Below are positions 26,384 through 34,638 of a DNA stretch of 64,000 nt, one piece after another. The notes under the pieces are model-generated. The model was not told where the DNA came from, did not search any database, and was given only the letters and a program-made list of their open reading frames with translations. Within the stretch, counting starts at the first letter, position 1. Each line of letters begins with the position of its first letter. Source of the DNA: RGIG7213 sp045540335 (GTDB taxonomy: Bacteria > Bacillota > Clostridia > Oscillospirales > CAG-272); the NCBI GenBank assembly GCA_045540335.1, contig JAZQHC010000018.1, positions 1 to 64,000 of the forward strand. The letters run 5' to 3'. The position numbers and the translations under genes are program-made.

Positions 26384-26462
26384 TGTCAACGACAAATTCG
26401 GAATGATTTTTTCGCATCTGCAAATAAAATCAAATATTTCTGAAAAAAATTTCAAAAATGTC

Positions 26463-26491
26463 TTGCAAAATCAGAAAATATGTGATATTAT
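26463..26491 (+). promoter_or_regulatory. Promoter of the tRNA-Leu gene
   Basis: TTGCAA (26463-26468), 17 bases, TATTAT (26486-26491), 11 bp before the tRNA. Confidence 0.6.
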
Positions 26492-26502
26492 AATAAAGGT
26501 GT

Positions 26503-26589
26503 GCCGGTGTGATGGAATTGGCAGACGTGCTGGACTCAAAATCCAGTGGTAGCGATACCGTGCGGGTTCGACCCCCGCCACCGGCACCA
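26503..26589 (+). tRNA. tRNA-Leu (anticodon CAA)
   Basis: The acceptor stem GCCGGTG (26503-26509) pairs with CACCGGC (26579-26585), followed by discriminator A and an encoded CCA. The anticodon arm CTGGA-CTCAAAA-TCCAG gives anticodon CAA, which reads UUG. A long variable arm is present, as in class II tRNAs, and the T loop is GGTTCGACCC. Total length is 87 bases. Confidence 0.95.
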
Positions 26590-26590
26590 G

Positions 26591-26625
26591 AAAACGACAG
26601 ATTTCGACAGGAATCTGTCGTTTTC
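26591..26625 (+). terminator. Terminator of tRNA-Leu
   Basis: AAAACGACAGATT (26591-26603) pairs with AATCTGTCGTTTT (26612-26624), ending in a short T-run directly after the CCA. Confidence 0.75.
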
Positions 26626-26629
26626 AACT

Positions 26630-26805
26630 AAATCCACCCTTGCGGGTGGGTGAAATATTGCTTTGCAATGTGAAATACGCCTGCGGCGTGTGAAATTCGC
26701 CTCGACGGCGAGTGTGTGGATTTAATTTCACTTGATGCGATAGCATCAAATTTCACAATTTACAGAGTAAATTATTTCACCGTGAGCGTAAGCGAACGAT
26801 TTCAC
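26630..26805. repeat. Mosaic element of seven mini-palindromes separated by GTGAAAT / ATTTCAC
   Basis: Left half: AAATCCAC, then small hairpins ACCC-ttgc-GGGT, ATTGC-ttt-GCAAT, ACGCC-tgc-GGCGT and TCGCC-tcga-GGCGA, with the 7-mer GTGAAAT between them. It closes with GTGGATTT, the complement of the first 8-mer. Right half: hairpins TTGATGC-gata-GCATCAA, AATTTAC-aga-GTAAATT and CGT...ACG, now separated by ATTTCAC, the reverse complement of the left spacer. There is no open reading frame and no transposase. I infer a dispersed non-autonomous palindromic repeat, REP- or MITE-like. Its spacing and changing hairpin sequences rule out a CRISPR array. Confidence 0.7.
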
Positions 26806-26881
26806 TAAAAACGAACGGTTATGTAAGAGTTCGAATTCATACGCAAAAACAGCAAAAATATCTTTTTCATAGCCCATAGAC

Positions 26882-26918
26882 AAAACGACAGACTTTCATA
26901 AGCCTGTCGTTTTTTTTG
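26882..26918 (+). terminator. Hairpin with T-run in the intergenic region
   Basis: AAAACGACAG (26882-26891) pairs with CTGTCGTTTT (26904-26913), followed by further Ts. The stem matches the tRNA terminator at 26591. No gene was found between them. Confidence 0.65.
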
Positions 26919-27064
26919 TATTTTCAAAAGAATTTAAAAAGATACGGTAAGTTAATCCGTATTCGGCAAATAAGCTGTTTAAATTTGCAAACATCAATTA
27001 TTTCTATTGCAAAACCGATAAATCTGTGTTACAATGTAAAAAAAGAAATTTGAAAGGAACTATT

Positions 27065-27283
27065 ATGGATATCAAAGCGAAAATCGAAGAAATAGTATCA
27101 AAAATCAAAAACGACGACCAAATGATGGAAAATTTCCAATCCAATCCTATAAAAACCGTTGAAGAGCTTCTTGGTGTTGACGTACCCGATGACCAGGTTC
27201 AGAAGATTATAGACGGCATTCAAGCTAAAATATCTATTGATTCTTTAAGTGATAAATTGGGCGGTCTTTTCGGCAAGAAATAA
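27065..27283 (+). CDS. 72-aa Nif11-leader-like small protein
   Basis: The ATG at 27065 has GAAAGGA eight bases upstream; an upstream extension to 27026 lacks a ribosome site. The protein is helical and charged. It contains NPIKTVEELLGVDVPDDQVQ and ends LGGLFGKK. The pattern F-x-x-N-P-x-x-x-V-E-x-x-L-G-V-x-x-P-D-x-x recalls Nif11/nitrile-hydratase-type leader domains, which in some bacteria precede RiPP natural products. There is no modification enzyme nearby and no Cys/Ser/Thr-rich core, so a RiPP role is not supported. It has its own terminator and is monocistronic. Confidence 0.7.
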   Translation: MDIKAKIEEIVSKIKNDDQMMENFQSNPIKTVEELLGVDVPDDQVQKIIDGIQAKISIDSLSDKLGGLFGKK

Positions 27284-27308
27284 TCAAAAAAATGCTTTTT
27301 TCCAATTT

Positions 27309-27341
27309 CGGCGGGTACTTTTCGTGCCCGCCGTTATTTTT
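27309..27341 (+). terminator. Terminator after the 72-aa gene
   Basis: CGGCGGGTAC (27309-27318) pairs with GTGCCCGCCG (27324-27333), with one G-T pair, then TTATTTTT. Confidence 0.75.
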
Positions 27342-27390
27342 GATATAGCCTTTTTTGAGTTTTTTGTCGTGATATAAATATGATAATCTA

Positions 27391-27419
27391 TTGACAAAAT
27401 AAAATGTGTGAGGTAAAAT
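27391..27419 (+). promoter_or_regulatory. SigmaA promoter of the GH3 gene
   Basis: TTGACA (27391-27396), 17 bases, TAAAAT (27414-27419), 30 bp before the ATG. Confidence 0.75.
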
Positions 27420-27449
27420 ATACACATCAATAATTTGGAGATTATTATT

Positions 27450-29591
27450 ATGGATTTGCAAAAATTACTTAGCGAAATGACAGTAGAAGAAAAGCTTGCA
27501 CAAATGACGCAGCTTGTTCCCCAAATCATTACGGATAAGGGCGAGGGCGTTGTTACAGGCCCTATGAGAAATTTCGGAATTACAAAACAAGTTACGTCCA
27601 GAATCGGGTCGGTTCTTGGCATAAGCGGTGCAGACAAGGTTAAGGAATTGCAGGATTTTCATATGAATGAAGACCCGCACAAAATCCCCCTTTTGTTTAT
27701 GGCAGACGTAATCCACGGCTACCGTACGATATATCCTGTGCCGATCGGCCTCGGTGCTACGTTTGATGAGGAAATAGTTGAAAAATGCTGCGCAATGGCT
27801 TCAAGAGAAGCAGCGGTTGGCGGCATAAACGTTACATTCGCCCCAATGATAGACCTTGCACGTGATGCACGCTGGGGCCGTTGCATGGAAACAACGGGGG
27901 AAGACCCGTATCTTAACTGCAAAATGTCCGCCGCTATGGTAAGGGGCTTTCAAGGCGACCTGCAAGAAGGCACAATGGCTGCTTGTGTAAAGCACTTCGC
28001 CGCATACGGCGCTTGCGAAGGCGGTAGAGATTACGATTGTGTTGAAATGGGCGACCATACGCTGCGCGAATACTATCTGCCCGCGTATAAAGCCGCAATA
28101 GATGAAGGCGTTGAAATGGTAATGACTTCATTTAATACCCTTAACGGTATTCCGTCGTCTGCAAATAAATATCTTGTAGATGATATTCTTCGTAAGGAAT
28201 GGGACTTTGACGGTATCGTTATATCCGACTTTAACGCGTTTTACGAAATGATATCACACGGCATTTGCGAAGATGAAAAGGAATGTGCGCAAAAAGCACT
28301 TGATGCTACAAGTGATATTGAAATGATGTCAACGTGCTATGTGAAATTCGGAAAAAAACTGCTTGAGGAAGGCAAAATAACCGAAAAACAGATAGACGAT
28401 GCAGTAATGCGCATTTTGAAATTAAAAGAAAAGCTTGGCCTTTTTGAAAATCCGTACAGATACGCAGATGCGGAAGAAGAAAAAAGAATACACCTTTGCC
28501 CCGAGCATAGAGAGCTTGCAAGGCTTGCTGCGGAAAAAAGTGCAGTTCTTTTGAAAAACGACGGTGTGTTGCCGTTTTCCAAGGATGTTAGAAAGATTGC
28601 AATTATCGGCCCTGTTGCCGACCATGGAATGACGGGGGGCTGGTTCTGCTGCGGAAACGCTGCGGAATGTGTAAACGTTATCGACGGTATTAAAAACTAC
28701 GTAAAAGATGCAGAGGTGAAGTTTGCAAGAGGCTGCAGCACGGATCTTTCCGAAAAAGCAGAAGACGTTGCCGACCAGATTGCAGAAGCAAAGGCTATTG
28801 CAAAGGATGCAGATGCTGTTATTATCTGCGTAGGCGAAGAGATAGATATGAGTGGTGAATCACATTCTCGCGCACAGATATCTGTTACAGATTCACAAAC
28901 TGCACTTATAAAAGAAATTTGCCAAGTTAATAAAAATACCGTAACGGTATTTTATTGCGGCCGTCCGTTGGCACTTGAAAAAATAGACGATATTTCTCCT
29001 GCTACAATGATATTCTGGCATCCCGGTTCTGAAGGCGGTACGGCACTTGCAAATCTTTTGTTTGGCGAAGTAAACTTCCAGGGTAAGCTTTCTATGACGT
29101 TCCCGCGCGAAGGTCAATCGCCTTATTACTACAACCATTTAAGAACGGGCAGGCCGCACGGCGGTGCAGGCTATTGCCTTGGATACAGAGATATACCGTA
29201 TGAACCGCTTTATTATTTTGGATACGGTCTGTCTTATACGGATTTTGAAATTTCCGACCCTGTATTGTCTGCTTGTGAAATGGACGAAAACGGCGAAATA
29301 ACAGTTTCGGTAAACGTTAAAAACATCGGCAAGCGAGATGGGGTAGAAACGGTTCAATTATATATTCAAGACGTTTGTGCATCAATAGCAAGACCTATTA
29401 AAGAGCTTAAAGGCTACGAAAAGGTAACGCTTGCCCCGAATGAAGAAAAAACGGTTGCTTTCAAAATCACGGTTGATGATTTGAAATTCCACACCTTCAA
29501 CGGCGAATTTGCGGCAGAAAAAGGCAAATTCAAGGTATTCGTAGGCAATCGTTCAGACGTTGCGGCATTTGCGGAATTTAAACTTGTATAA
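27450..29591 (+). CDS. Beta-glucosidase, glycoside hydrolase family 3
   Basis: This is a 713-aa cytosolic GH3 enzyme with no signal peptide. The ATG at 27450 has GGAG upstream. The N-terminal TIM barrel shows MTVEEKLAQMTQL, RDARWGRCMETTGEDPYL, the KHFAAYGACEGGRDY motif, and the nucleophile region DFDGIVISDFNAF (Asp in V-I-S-D). The alpha/beta sandwich follows (AAEKSAVLLKNDGVLPF), and a C-terminal fibronectin-III-like domain (NVKNIGKRDGVETVQLYIQD). This matches BglX/beta-xylosidase-type three-domain enzymes. It releases terminal beta-linked glucose or xylose from imported oligosaccharides; the exact sugar cannot be read. It is transcribed alone. Confidence 0.92.
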   Translation: MDLQKLLSEMTVEEKLAQMTQLVPQIITDKGEGVVTGPMRNFGITKQVTSRIGSVLGISGADKVKELQDFHMNEDPHKIPLLFMADVIHGYRTIYPVPIGLGATFDEEIVEKCCAMASREAAVGGINVTFAPMIDLARDARWGRCMETTGEDPYLNCKMSAAMVRGFQGDLQEGTMAACVKHFAAYGACEGGRDYDCVEMGDHTLREYYLPAYKAAIDEGVEMVMTSFNTLNGIPSSANKYLVDDILRKEWDFDGIVISDFNAFYEMISHGICEDEKECAQKALDATSDIEMMSTCYVKFGKKLLEEGKITEKQIDDAVMRILKLKEKLGLFENPYRYADAEEEKRIHLCPEHRELARLAAEKSAVLLKNDGVLPFSKDVRKIAIIGPVADHGMTGGWFCCGNAAECVNVIDGIKNYVKDAEVKFARGCSTDLSEKAEDVADQIAEAKAIAKDADAVIICVGEEIDMSGESHSRAQISVTDSQTALIKEICQVNKNTVTVFYCGRPLALEKIDDISPATMIFWHPGSEGGTALANLLFGEVNFQGKLSMTFPREGQSPYYYNHLRTGRPHGGAGYCLGYRDIPYEPLYYFGYGLSYTDFEISDPVLSACEMDENGEITVSVNVKNIGKRDGVETVQLYIQDVCASIARPIKELKGYEKVTLAPNEEKTVAFKITVDDLKFHTFNGEFAAEKGKFKVFVGNRSDVAAFAEFKLV

Positions 29592-29606
29592 TACATACAT
29601 TCACTT

Positions 29607-29650
29607 ATTAGGGCACCATCCGAAAGGAAGGTGCCCTAATGATATCCTTT
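29607..29650 (+). terminator. Terminator of the GH3 gene
   Basis: ATTAGGGCACC (29607-29617) pairs with GGTGCCCTAAT (29630-29640); a CTTTTTT run follows shortly after. Beyond it, to 29794, I see only A+T-rich sequence without a gene. Confidence 0.75.
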
Positions 29651-29794
29651 TTTGAATATGTAATATATCACGACGCTTTCATAAATCGAAAGTGTCATTT
29701 TTATATACGAAATTTAAGATAACCTCTTTATAGCATATAAAACAAATGGCGTGCGTTTTTTTTATAAAAATGATATAAATATATTTGTCTTTGA

Positions 29795-29823
29795 TTGACA
29801 AAAAACGACAGATGTGATATAAT
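29795..29823 (+). promoter_or_regulatory. SigmaA promoter of the anion permease
   Basis: TTGACA (29795-29800), 17 bases, TATAAT (29818-29823). Confidence 0.75.
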
Positions 29824-29898
29824 TCCCGTTGTGTTGCCGCAAAATAAACATTGCTTAACACGAAATACAAAATATAAAAAGTATAAGGAAAATAGATT

Positions 29899-31170
29899 AT
29901 GATACCTGCACTCGTTTTATTTGCGGTAACGTACGTTTTAATGCTGATATTCAGTAAATACCGTCCGTATATAGCGTTGGCATCGGGCCTTATTTTTATA
30001 ATAAGCGGTATGTTGCCAGTAAAAGAAATACTTCCGTTTATTGATTTTAACGTTATATTGATGATTGCGGGCACAATGGGGCTTGTTGCATTGTTTGTTG
30101 AAAGTAAAATGCCCGAGCTGCTTGCAGATATGATAATGGAAAAAGTACCCAACGTGCAGATCGCGGCTGTTGCCATGGCGTTGTTTGCAGGCGTTATTTC
30201 CGCATTTGTGGATAATGTGGCAACCGTATTGATGGTGGCACCCGTTGCGCTTGAAATATGTAAAAAGCTTAAGGTTAATCCCGTATCGTTTATCATTGCC
30301 ATTGCAGTAGCATCAAATCTTCAAGGGGCGGCAACGCTTGTCGGCGATACAACTGCGATAATGCTTGGTTCTGCCTTGAAAATGAGTTTTATGGACTTTT
30401 TCTGGTATCAAGGAAAGCCCAGTATCTTCTTCGCGGTAGAGTTGGGGGCTGTTATATCAGCAATAATTCTTGCATTTTTGTTCCGTAAAGAAAAGGCACC
30501 CATTCCGCACGCAACGGAAAGAACGAAGGTTACTGATTACGTTCCCACCGTTTTACTTGCAGGCGCTATCGTATTGCTTATTTGCGTTTCCTTCATTCCA
30601 AATAAGCCTGATGAAACGAACGGCCTTATCTGCTGTGCGTTGTTTATCGTAGGTCTGATATACAATTTTATAAGAAAGAGAACTGCCGAATCCATTCTTT
30701 CGCCTATTAAGGAGATCGACCTTCAAACGATAGGCTTGCTTCTTGGCTTGTTTGTAATGATTGGCGGAATATCTGCCCAGGGCGTTATAGACGAGGCTGC
30801 AGGCCTTTTGGCAAAGGCGGGCAGCGGAAATGTATTTCTGTTATACACGGTTATAGTTTGGGGCTCTGTTGTGATATCGGCGTTCATAGATAATATACCG
30901 TACGTGATTACGATGATACCGGTTATAGCAGGGCTTGCATCTGCGTTAGCGGTTGACCCAACCGTGCTTTATTTCGGATTGCTTTCGGGCGCAACCTTGG
31001 GCGGCAACTGCACGCCTATCGGTGCATCCGCAAATATAACGGGTATAGGCATACTTCGCAAGGAAGGATATACTGTTAAAAATTCCGACTTTTTCAAAAT
31101 AGGCATTCCGTTTACCTTGGCGGCAATAATTCCGGCGTATATATATATATGGGCACTTTATGGTGTATAA
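29899..31170 (+). CDS. Anion permease of the ArsB/NhaD (SLC13-like) superfamily
   Basis: This is a 423-aa protein with about eleven TM segments. Both inverted halves carry the family signatures: FVDNVATVLMVAPVALEICK, and the matching FIDNIPYVITMIPV in the second half. GAATLVGDTTAIMLG and the GGNCTPIGASANITGIGILR loop form the substrate site. The family moves anions such as arsenite, sulfate, citrate or dicarboxylates with Na+ or H+. The substrate is not assignable; no ars or cit genes are adjacent. It has its own promoter and ends in a terminator shared with the convergent HAD gene. It could partly replace the broken permease at 25196, but the two are only distant relatives. Confidence 0.85.
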   Translation: MIPALVLFAVTYVLMLIFSKYRPYIALASGLIFIISGMLPVKEILPFIDFNVILMIAGTMGLVALFVESKMPELLADMIMEKVPNVQIAAVAMALFAGVISAFVDNVATVLMVAPVALEICKKLKVNPVSFIIAIAVASNLQGAATLVGDTTAIMLGSALKMSFMDFFWYQGKPSIFFAVELGAVISAIILAFLFRKEKAPIPHATERTKVTDYVPTVLLAGAIVLLICVSFIPNKPDETNGLICCALFIVGLIYNFIRKRTAESILSPIKEIDLQTIGLLLGLFVMIGGISAQGVIDEAAGLLAKAGSGNVFLLYTVIVWGSVVISAFIDNIPYVITMIPVIAGLASALAVDPTVLYFGLLSGATLGGNCTPIGASANITGIGILRKEGYTVKNSDFFKIGIPFTLAAIIPAYIYIWALYGV

Positions 31171-31174
31171 AGAT

Positions 31175-31198
31175 AAAAGGGGCGAAAGCCCCTTTTTG
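31175..31198. terminator. Bidirectional terminator
   Basis: AAAAGGGGC (31175-31183), loop GAAA, GCCCCTTTT (31188-31196). T-runs on both strands serve the permease and the convergent HAD gene. Confidence 0.8.
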
Positions 31199-31200
31199 TT

Positions 31201-31878
31201 TTAAAGTATATTTTTTATTTGAAAAAGCGAGGTTATCGTTTCTTTTGGAAGGATCTCATTTGAAAAAGCCTGTTTTTTTGCGTTATACCACACGGTGCTT
31301 ATCCCGTAGTCTATACCGCCCTTTATATCTGCCGAAAGAGAATCGCCTATTATAACCGCTTCCTCCTTTTTTAAATTCGGAAGCTGATTGAAGCAGTATT
31401 CAAAAAAAGCCGCATTGGGCTTGGTTGCACCGGCCTGCTCTGAGGTGAATATATGGTCGATAAATCGGTCAAGGCCTGCCTTTTCAAGCCGTGTTTTTAC
31501 CCTTGCGAAAGATGAGTTGCTTGCAATGCAAACAACGTATTTTTCGTGTAAATATGCAAGCATTTCTTCTGCGCCGTTTATTACTGCTGCGCTGTCTGAA
31601 ATGTGGCGGCGAAAATTTTCTTCAAACTCTACCCCGTCACCGTTTATGGAAAGCAGTTTGAAAATATAAGTCCAACGTAAAGAATAAAGTTGTTTTTTTG
31701 TTAATTCACCGCGCTCTAAGCGTTGCCACAAAGTTTCATTGTATGGGATGAATATGCTGTGCATTTCTTCTGTGTATTGTATGCCTGCATCAAAACAGGC
31801 GCGTTACATAGCGTATTTTGCCCCTTCGCTGAAATCAAGCAACGTATCATCCATATCTACAAGTACGACTTTTATCAT
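31201..31878 (-). pseudogene. HAD-family phosphatase (YjjG-like) interrupted by one in-frame TAA
   Basis: The frame starts at ATG 31878 with AGAGGTGAAG upstream and encodes KVVLVDMDDTLLDFSEGAKY (HAD motif I). It meets TAA at 31806-31804, then continues in the same frame to 31201. The later part holds motif II (CIASNSS), the lysine motif (GATKPNAAFFEYCF) and motif III (AVIIGDSLSADIKGG). Joined, it is a normal ~225-aa YjjG/PynA-type nucleotidase. The stop removes motif I from the rest; the next ATG (31764) would give a protein without the catalytic Asp. So it is inactive unless the stop is read through or is a sequencing error. The promoter and ribosome site are intact, so the mutation looks recent. 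Confidence 0.85.
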
Positions 31879-31897
31879 TTCTTCACCTCTTGAAGTT

Positions 31898-31926
31898 ATT
31901 ATACTATACAAAAAAATTTCTGTCAA
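31898..31926 (-). promoter_or_regulatory. SigmaA promoter of the interrupted HAD gene
   Basis: On the minus strand TTGACA (31926-31921), 17 bases, TATAAT (31903-31898). Confidence 0.75.
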
Positions 31927-31977
31927 TATTCGATAGTTTGTTTGAAAATACGATTTTTTTAAAATCATAAAGAAAGG

Positions 31978-32006
31978 TTGACATTTTAACAAAGGTTATA
32001 TATAAT
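31978..32006 (+). promoter_or_regulatory. SigmaA promoter of the PurF-like gene
   Basis: TTGACA (31978-31983), 17 bases, TATAAT (32001-32006), 36 bp before the ATG. Confidence 0.75.
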
Positions 32007-32041
32007 GATAGCATAAAATAAATAGGCAGAGGTAAGGTGTC

Positions 32042-33445
32042 ATGGGCGGTTTTTTTGGTGTTGTTTCGAAGGAAGACTGTGTTTTTGAATTGTTTTACGG
32101 CACGGATTATCATTCCCATCTCGGTACAAGGCGCGGCGGTATGGCTACGTATAGTGAAGAGCATGGGTTTGATAAAGCTATTCATAACATTGAAAATGCA
32201 CCTTTCAGAACGAAATTTTCATCTGAATCTATATCTATGAAGGGCACAATGGGGATCGGCTGTATATCTGATTACGAGCCGCAGCCAATACTTGTTTCTT
32301 CTCGCCACGGCACGTTTGCCATAACTACCGTAGGTAAAATAAATAACGCACGCCAAATAGCAGAAAAGATCATGAAGGATAACGCCCATTTCTTTGTGAT
32401 GAGTAATGGGGAAATAAATCCTACCGAGCTTGTAGCTGCTATAATTAACCAAAAAGAGAATTTTATTGACGGTATAAGGTACGCACAAGACATAATAGAT
32501 GGGTCGTTAAGTATGTTGATCCTTACGCCGAAGGGTGTTTATGCCGCCAGGGATAAGCTTGGCAGAACGCCTATTGATATCGGCCAACGGGCAGACGGAT
32601 ATTGTGCAAGCTTTGAAAGCTTCGCGTTCTTAAATCTTGGATACAAGCAATATAAACAGTTGGGTCCGGGAGAAATAGTGGTAATGACGCCTGAAGGTGT
32701 TAAAACGCTTGTTCAACCGGGTAATGAAATGAAGATATGCGCGTTTTTGTGGATATATTATGGGTATCCGTCCTCATCTTACGAGGGTAAAAGCGTTGAA
32801 AAGGTTCGTTATAAATGCGGCAGCAAGCTTGCTAAACGTGATAACGTGAAGCCTGATATCGTTGCGGGAATACCCGATTCGGGCATAGCACACGCGGTAG
32901 GATATGCAACGGAAGCTAATATACCGTTTGCAAGACCGTTTATAAAATATACACCTACGTGGCCGAGATCTTTTATGCCGCCTATGCAGACAAAAAGAAA
33001 TTTAATAGCAAAAATGAAGCTGATTCCTATACACGAATTGATAGACGGTAAAAGCCTGCTTTTAATAGATGATTCGATCGTAAGGGGTACGCAGTTAAGT
33101 GAAACTACGGAATTTTTATACGAAAGCGGTGCAAAGGAAGTGCATATCAGGGTTGGATGTCCACCACTTTTGTATAGCTGCAAATATCTTAATTTCTCGC
33201 GCTCTACATCGGAAATGGAATTGATAACAAGGCGCGTTATCAAAGAAATAGAAGGTACGTGCGTAGATGAAGATGTTATAAAAGAATATACGGATCCCGA
33301 ATCTGAAAAGTATGAAAAAATGGTACAAGCAATATGTGAAAAGCTTCATTTTACTTCACTTCGATATCATAGACTTGATGATATGATACAAGCAACGGGC
33401 ATGCCCGAGGAAAAGCTGTGCACGTATTGCTGGAACGGCAAATAA
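32042..33445 (+). CDS. Amidophosphoribosyltransferase-like protein lacking the glutaminase cysteine
   Basis: This 467-aa protein is homologous over its full length to PurF (glutamine PRPP amidotransferase). The N-terminal Ntn-hydrolase domain starts MGGFFGV where active PurF has M-C-G; the nucleophilic Cys is Gly. YHSHLGTRRGGMA and the later domain are otherwise conserved. The phosphoribosyltransferase PRPP loop is LLLIDDSIVRGTQL, and GIPDSGIAHAVGYA is present. Cys in GCPPLLYSC and the terminal CTYC match the iron-sulfur ligands of Bacillus-type PurF. With no Cys it cannot use glutamine in the normal way; it may use ammonia or act on another acceptor. It is monocistronic, not in a pur operon, so I do not call it purF. 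Confidence 0.8.
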   Translation: MGGFFGVVSKEDCVFELFYGTDYHSHLGTRRGGMATYSEEHGFDKAIHNIENAPFRTKFSSESISMKGTMGIGCISDYEPQPILVSSRHGTFAITTVGKINNARQIAEKIMKDNAHFFVMSNGEINPTELVAAIINQKENFIDGIRYAQDIIDGSLSMLILTPKGVYAARDKLGRTPIDIGQRADGYCASFESFAFLNLGYKQYKQLGPGEIVVMTPEGVKTLVQPGNEMKICAFLWIYYGYPSSSYEGKSVEKVRYKCGSKLAKRDNVKPDIVAGIPDSGIAHAVGYATEANIPFARPFIKYTPTWPRSFMPPMQTKRNLIAKMKLIPIHELIDGKSLLLIDDSIVRGTQLSETTEFLYESGAKEVHIRVGCPPLLYSCKYLNFSRSTSEMELITRRVIKEIEGTCVDEDVIKEYTDPESEKYEKMVQAICEKLHFTSLRYHRLDDMIQATGMPEEKLCTYCWNGK

Positions 33446-33455
33446 ATAAAAATTA

Positions 33456-33500
33456 CAGACTGTCTTTAGCGTAACGCTTAAGACAGTCTGGTTTTTATTT
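33456..33500. terminator. Bidirectional terminator
   Basis: CAGACTGTCTT (33456-33466) pairs with AAGACAGTCTG (33480-33490); GGTTTTTATTTT follows on the plus strand and an A-rich run precedes. It serves the convergent GNAT gene as well. Confidence 0.75.
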
Positions 33501-34082
33501 TATCATATATTTAGACATAAATTCGTTGCTGATGATAGCACAGGTATGTATGTCCCTATATTTTTCTTTTATGTACATGCTTGATCTTGCGCATCCTTCG
33601 TACGCCATTCCGCATTTTTCCATAACGCGGCGGCTTGAATTATTTCCCGACATATATCTGGCGTATATTCGATGAAGATTAAGGTTAAGAAAGCCAAACC
33701 TTATAATTTCCTTTGCCGCTTCCGTTGCATAGCCTTGCCCTTCATAACGCGGATTTATCACGTATCCGATCTCGCCTGCGTTATTATCCGTGTCGAAGGA
33801 TGTAAAACCACAAGTTCCAATCATTTTGTTTTCAGCTTTTAAAACAACCGCCCAATCAAAAAATTCTCCGCTGTAATATTGCCCTTGGACAAGCTCGAGA
33901 TAGCGTTTTGTATAAGTGCTGTCGATGTGCGGCTTCCAGGTAAGGAATTCTGTAACAGACGGTATCTTTGCGTATTCGTACATATCCATATAATCAGCAA
34001 CTTTTATTTTTCGCAATATAAGATTTTCTGTTGTAAGGGTAGGTATTTTTCTGAAACACTTTTTAATAATGTTATTTTTCAT
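33495..34082 (-). CDS. GNAT acetyltransferase of the RimJ/RimL type
   Basis: This is a 195-aa cytosolic protein starting at ATG 34082, with AGGGG nine bases upstream; the frame opens further but without a start site. Seen: IPTLTTENLILRKIKVADYM at the N-terminus; IGTCGFTSFDTDNNAGEIGY; the acetyl-CoA-binding YEGQGYATEAAKEIIRFGF; and NNSSRRVMEKCGMAYEG. This pattern is typical of RimJ/RimL-like N-acetyltransferases, which acetylate ribosomal protein N-termini or small amines. The specific acceptor is unknown. It has its own promoter and is flanked by non-coding DNA upstream. Confidence 0.85.
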   Translation of the reverse strand: MKNNIIKKCFRKIPTLTTENLILRKIKVADYMDMYEYAKIPSVTEFLTWKPHIDSTYTKRYLELVQGQYYSGEFFDWAVVLKAENKMIGTCGFTSFDTDNNAGEIGYVINPRYEGQGYATEAAKEIIRFGFLNLNLHRIYARYMSGNNSSRRVMEKCGMAYEGCARSSMYIKEKYRDIHTCAIISNEFMSKYMIK

Positions 34083-34122
34083 GTGTAAAGACCCCTGCGT
34101 TTTTTGAAAATGCCGATAGTAT

Positions 34123-34151
34123 ATTATACTCTGCATGGATGAAAATGTAAA
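34123..34151 (-). promoter_or_regulatory. SigmaA promoter of the GNAT gene
   Basis: On the minus strand TTTACA (34151-34146), 17 bases, TATAAT (34128-34123). Confidence 0.7.
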
Positions 34152-34577
34152 TACCAAATAGTAAAAACACCGCAAAAAAGTTTTTTGGGTAAAAAAATAT
34201 TTTTTTGATGTGTAGAAATTTTATGTTGAAAATTGTGTATTTTGCACAATATAAAAAAATTGATGTGAAATTATTTAAAAAAAATCACTTTTCCAAAATG
34301 GGTAAATTAAATTTACTGTAAGGTGCTTGCGACAGCACGAAAAATGCAAAAGTGTCGTGAAAGAAATAAAAAAATGCTTAAATTACGGCACAAAAACGTT
34401 AATTTTTAAAGAATTGCACAGCGCTGAAGTAAATTATATTTAACAGTTTTTTTGGCGAAAAAATGATTTAGAAAAATGAGCAAAAGTAGAACAAATTTAC
34501 GCCTAAAAGGCGTTGAAAGTGTTGAAAAATGTTCATAACATATCAAAAAAAATGTTTTTTCAAACTAAGCCCCACGC
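34152..34577. other. Gene-free A+T-rich stretch upstream of the carbohydrate ABC operon
   Basis: This stretch of about 430 bases has no coding potential and long A and T runs (for example near 34240-34290 and 34540-34560). I see no RNA gene, riboswitch core or clear operator in it. Curvature from phased A-tracts could act as an upstream activating region for the strong promoter at 34578, but that is only inference. Confidence 0.5.
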
Positions 34578-34606
34578 TTGACAATCCGAAAATAATATGT
34601 TATTAT
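34578..34606 (+). promoter_or_regulatory. SigmaA promoter of the carbohydrate ABC operon
   Basis: TTGACA (34578-34583), 17 bases, TATTAT (34601-34606). It is the only good promoter before seven tightly packed genes. Confidence 0.8.
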
Positions 34607-34638
34607 ATTTAATAAATATGAAATTGGGGTAAATAGTG

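Noticed and set aside
26630..26805. CRISPR array
   Set aside because: Repeat unit is only 7 bases, spacers are palindromes and orientation flips midway; no cas genes nearby.
29679..30302. 207-codon minus-strand open frame opposite the anion permease
   Set aside because: Low-complexity Thr/Ile/Asn protein typical of an antisense shadow; no ribosome site and it overlaps the well-supported permease.
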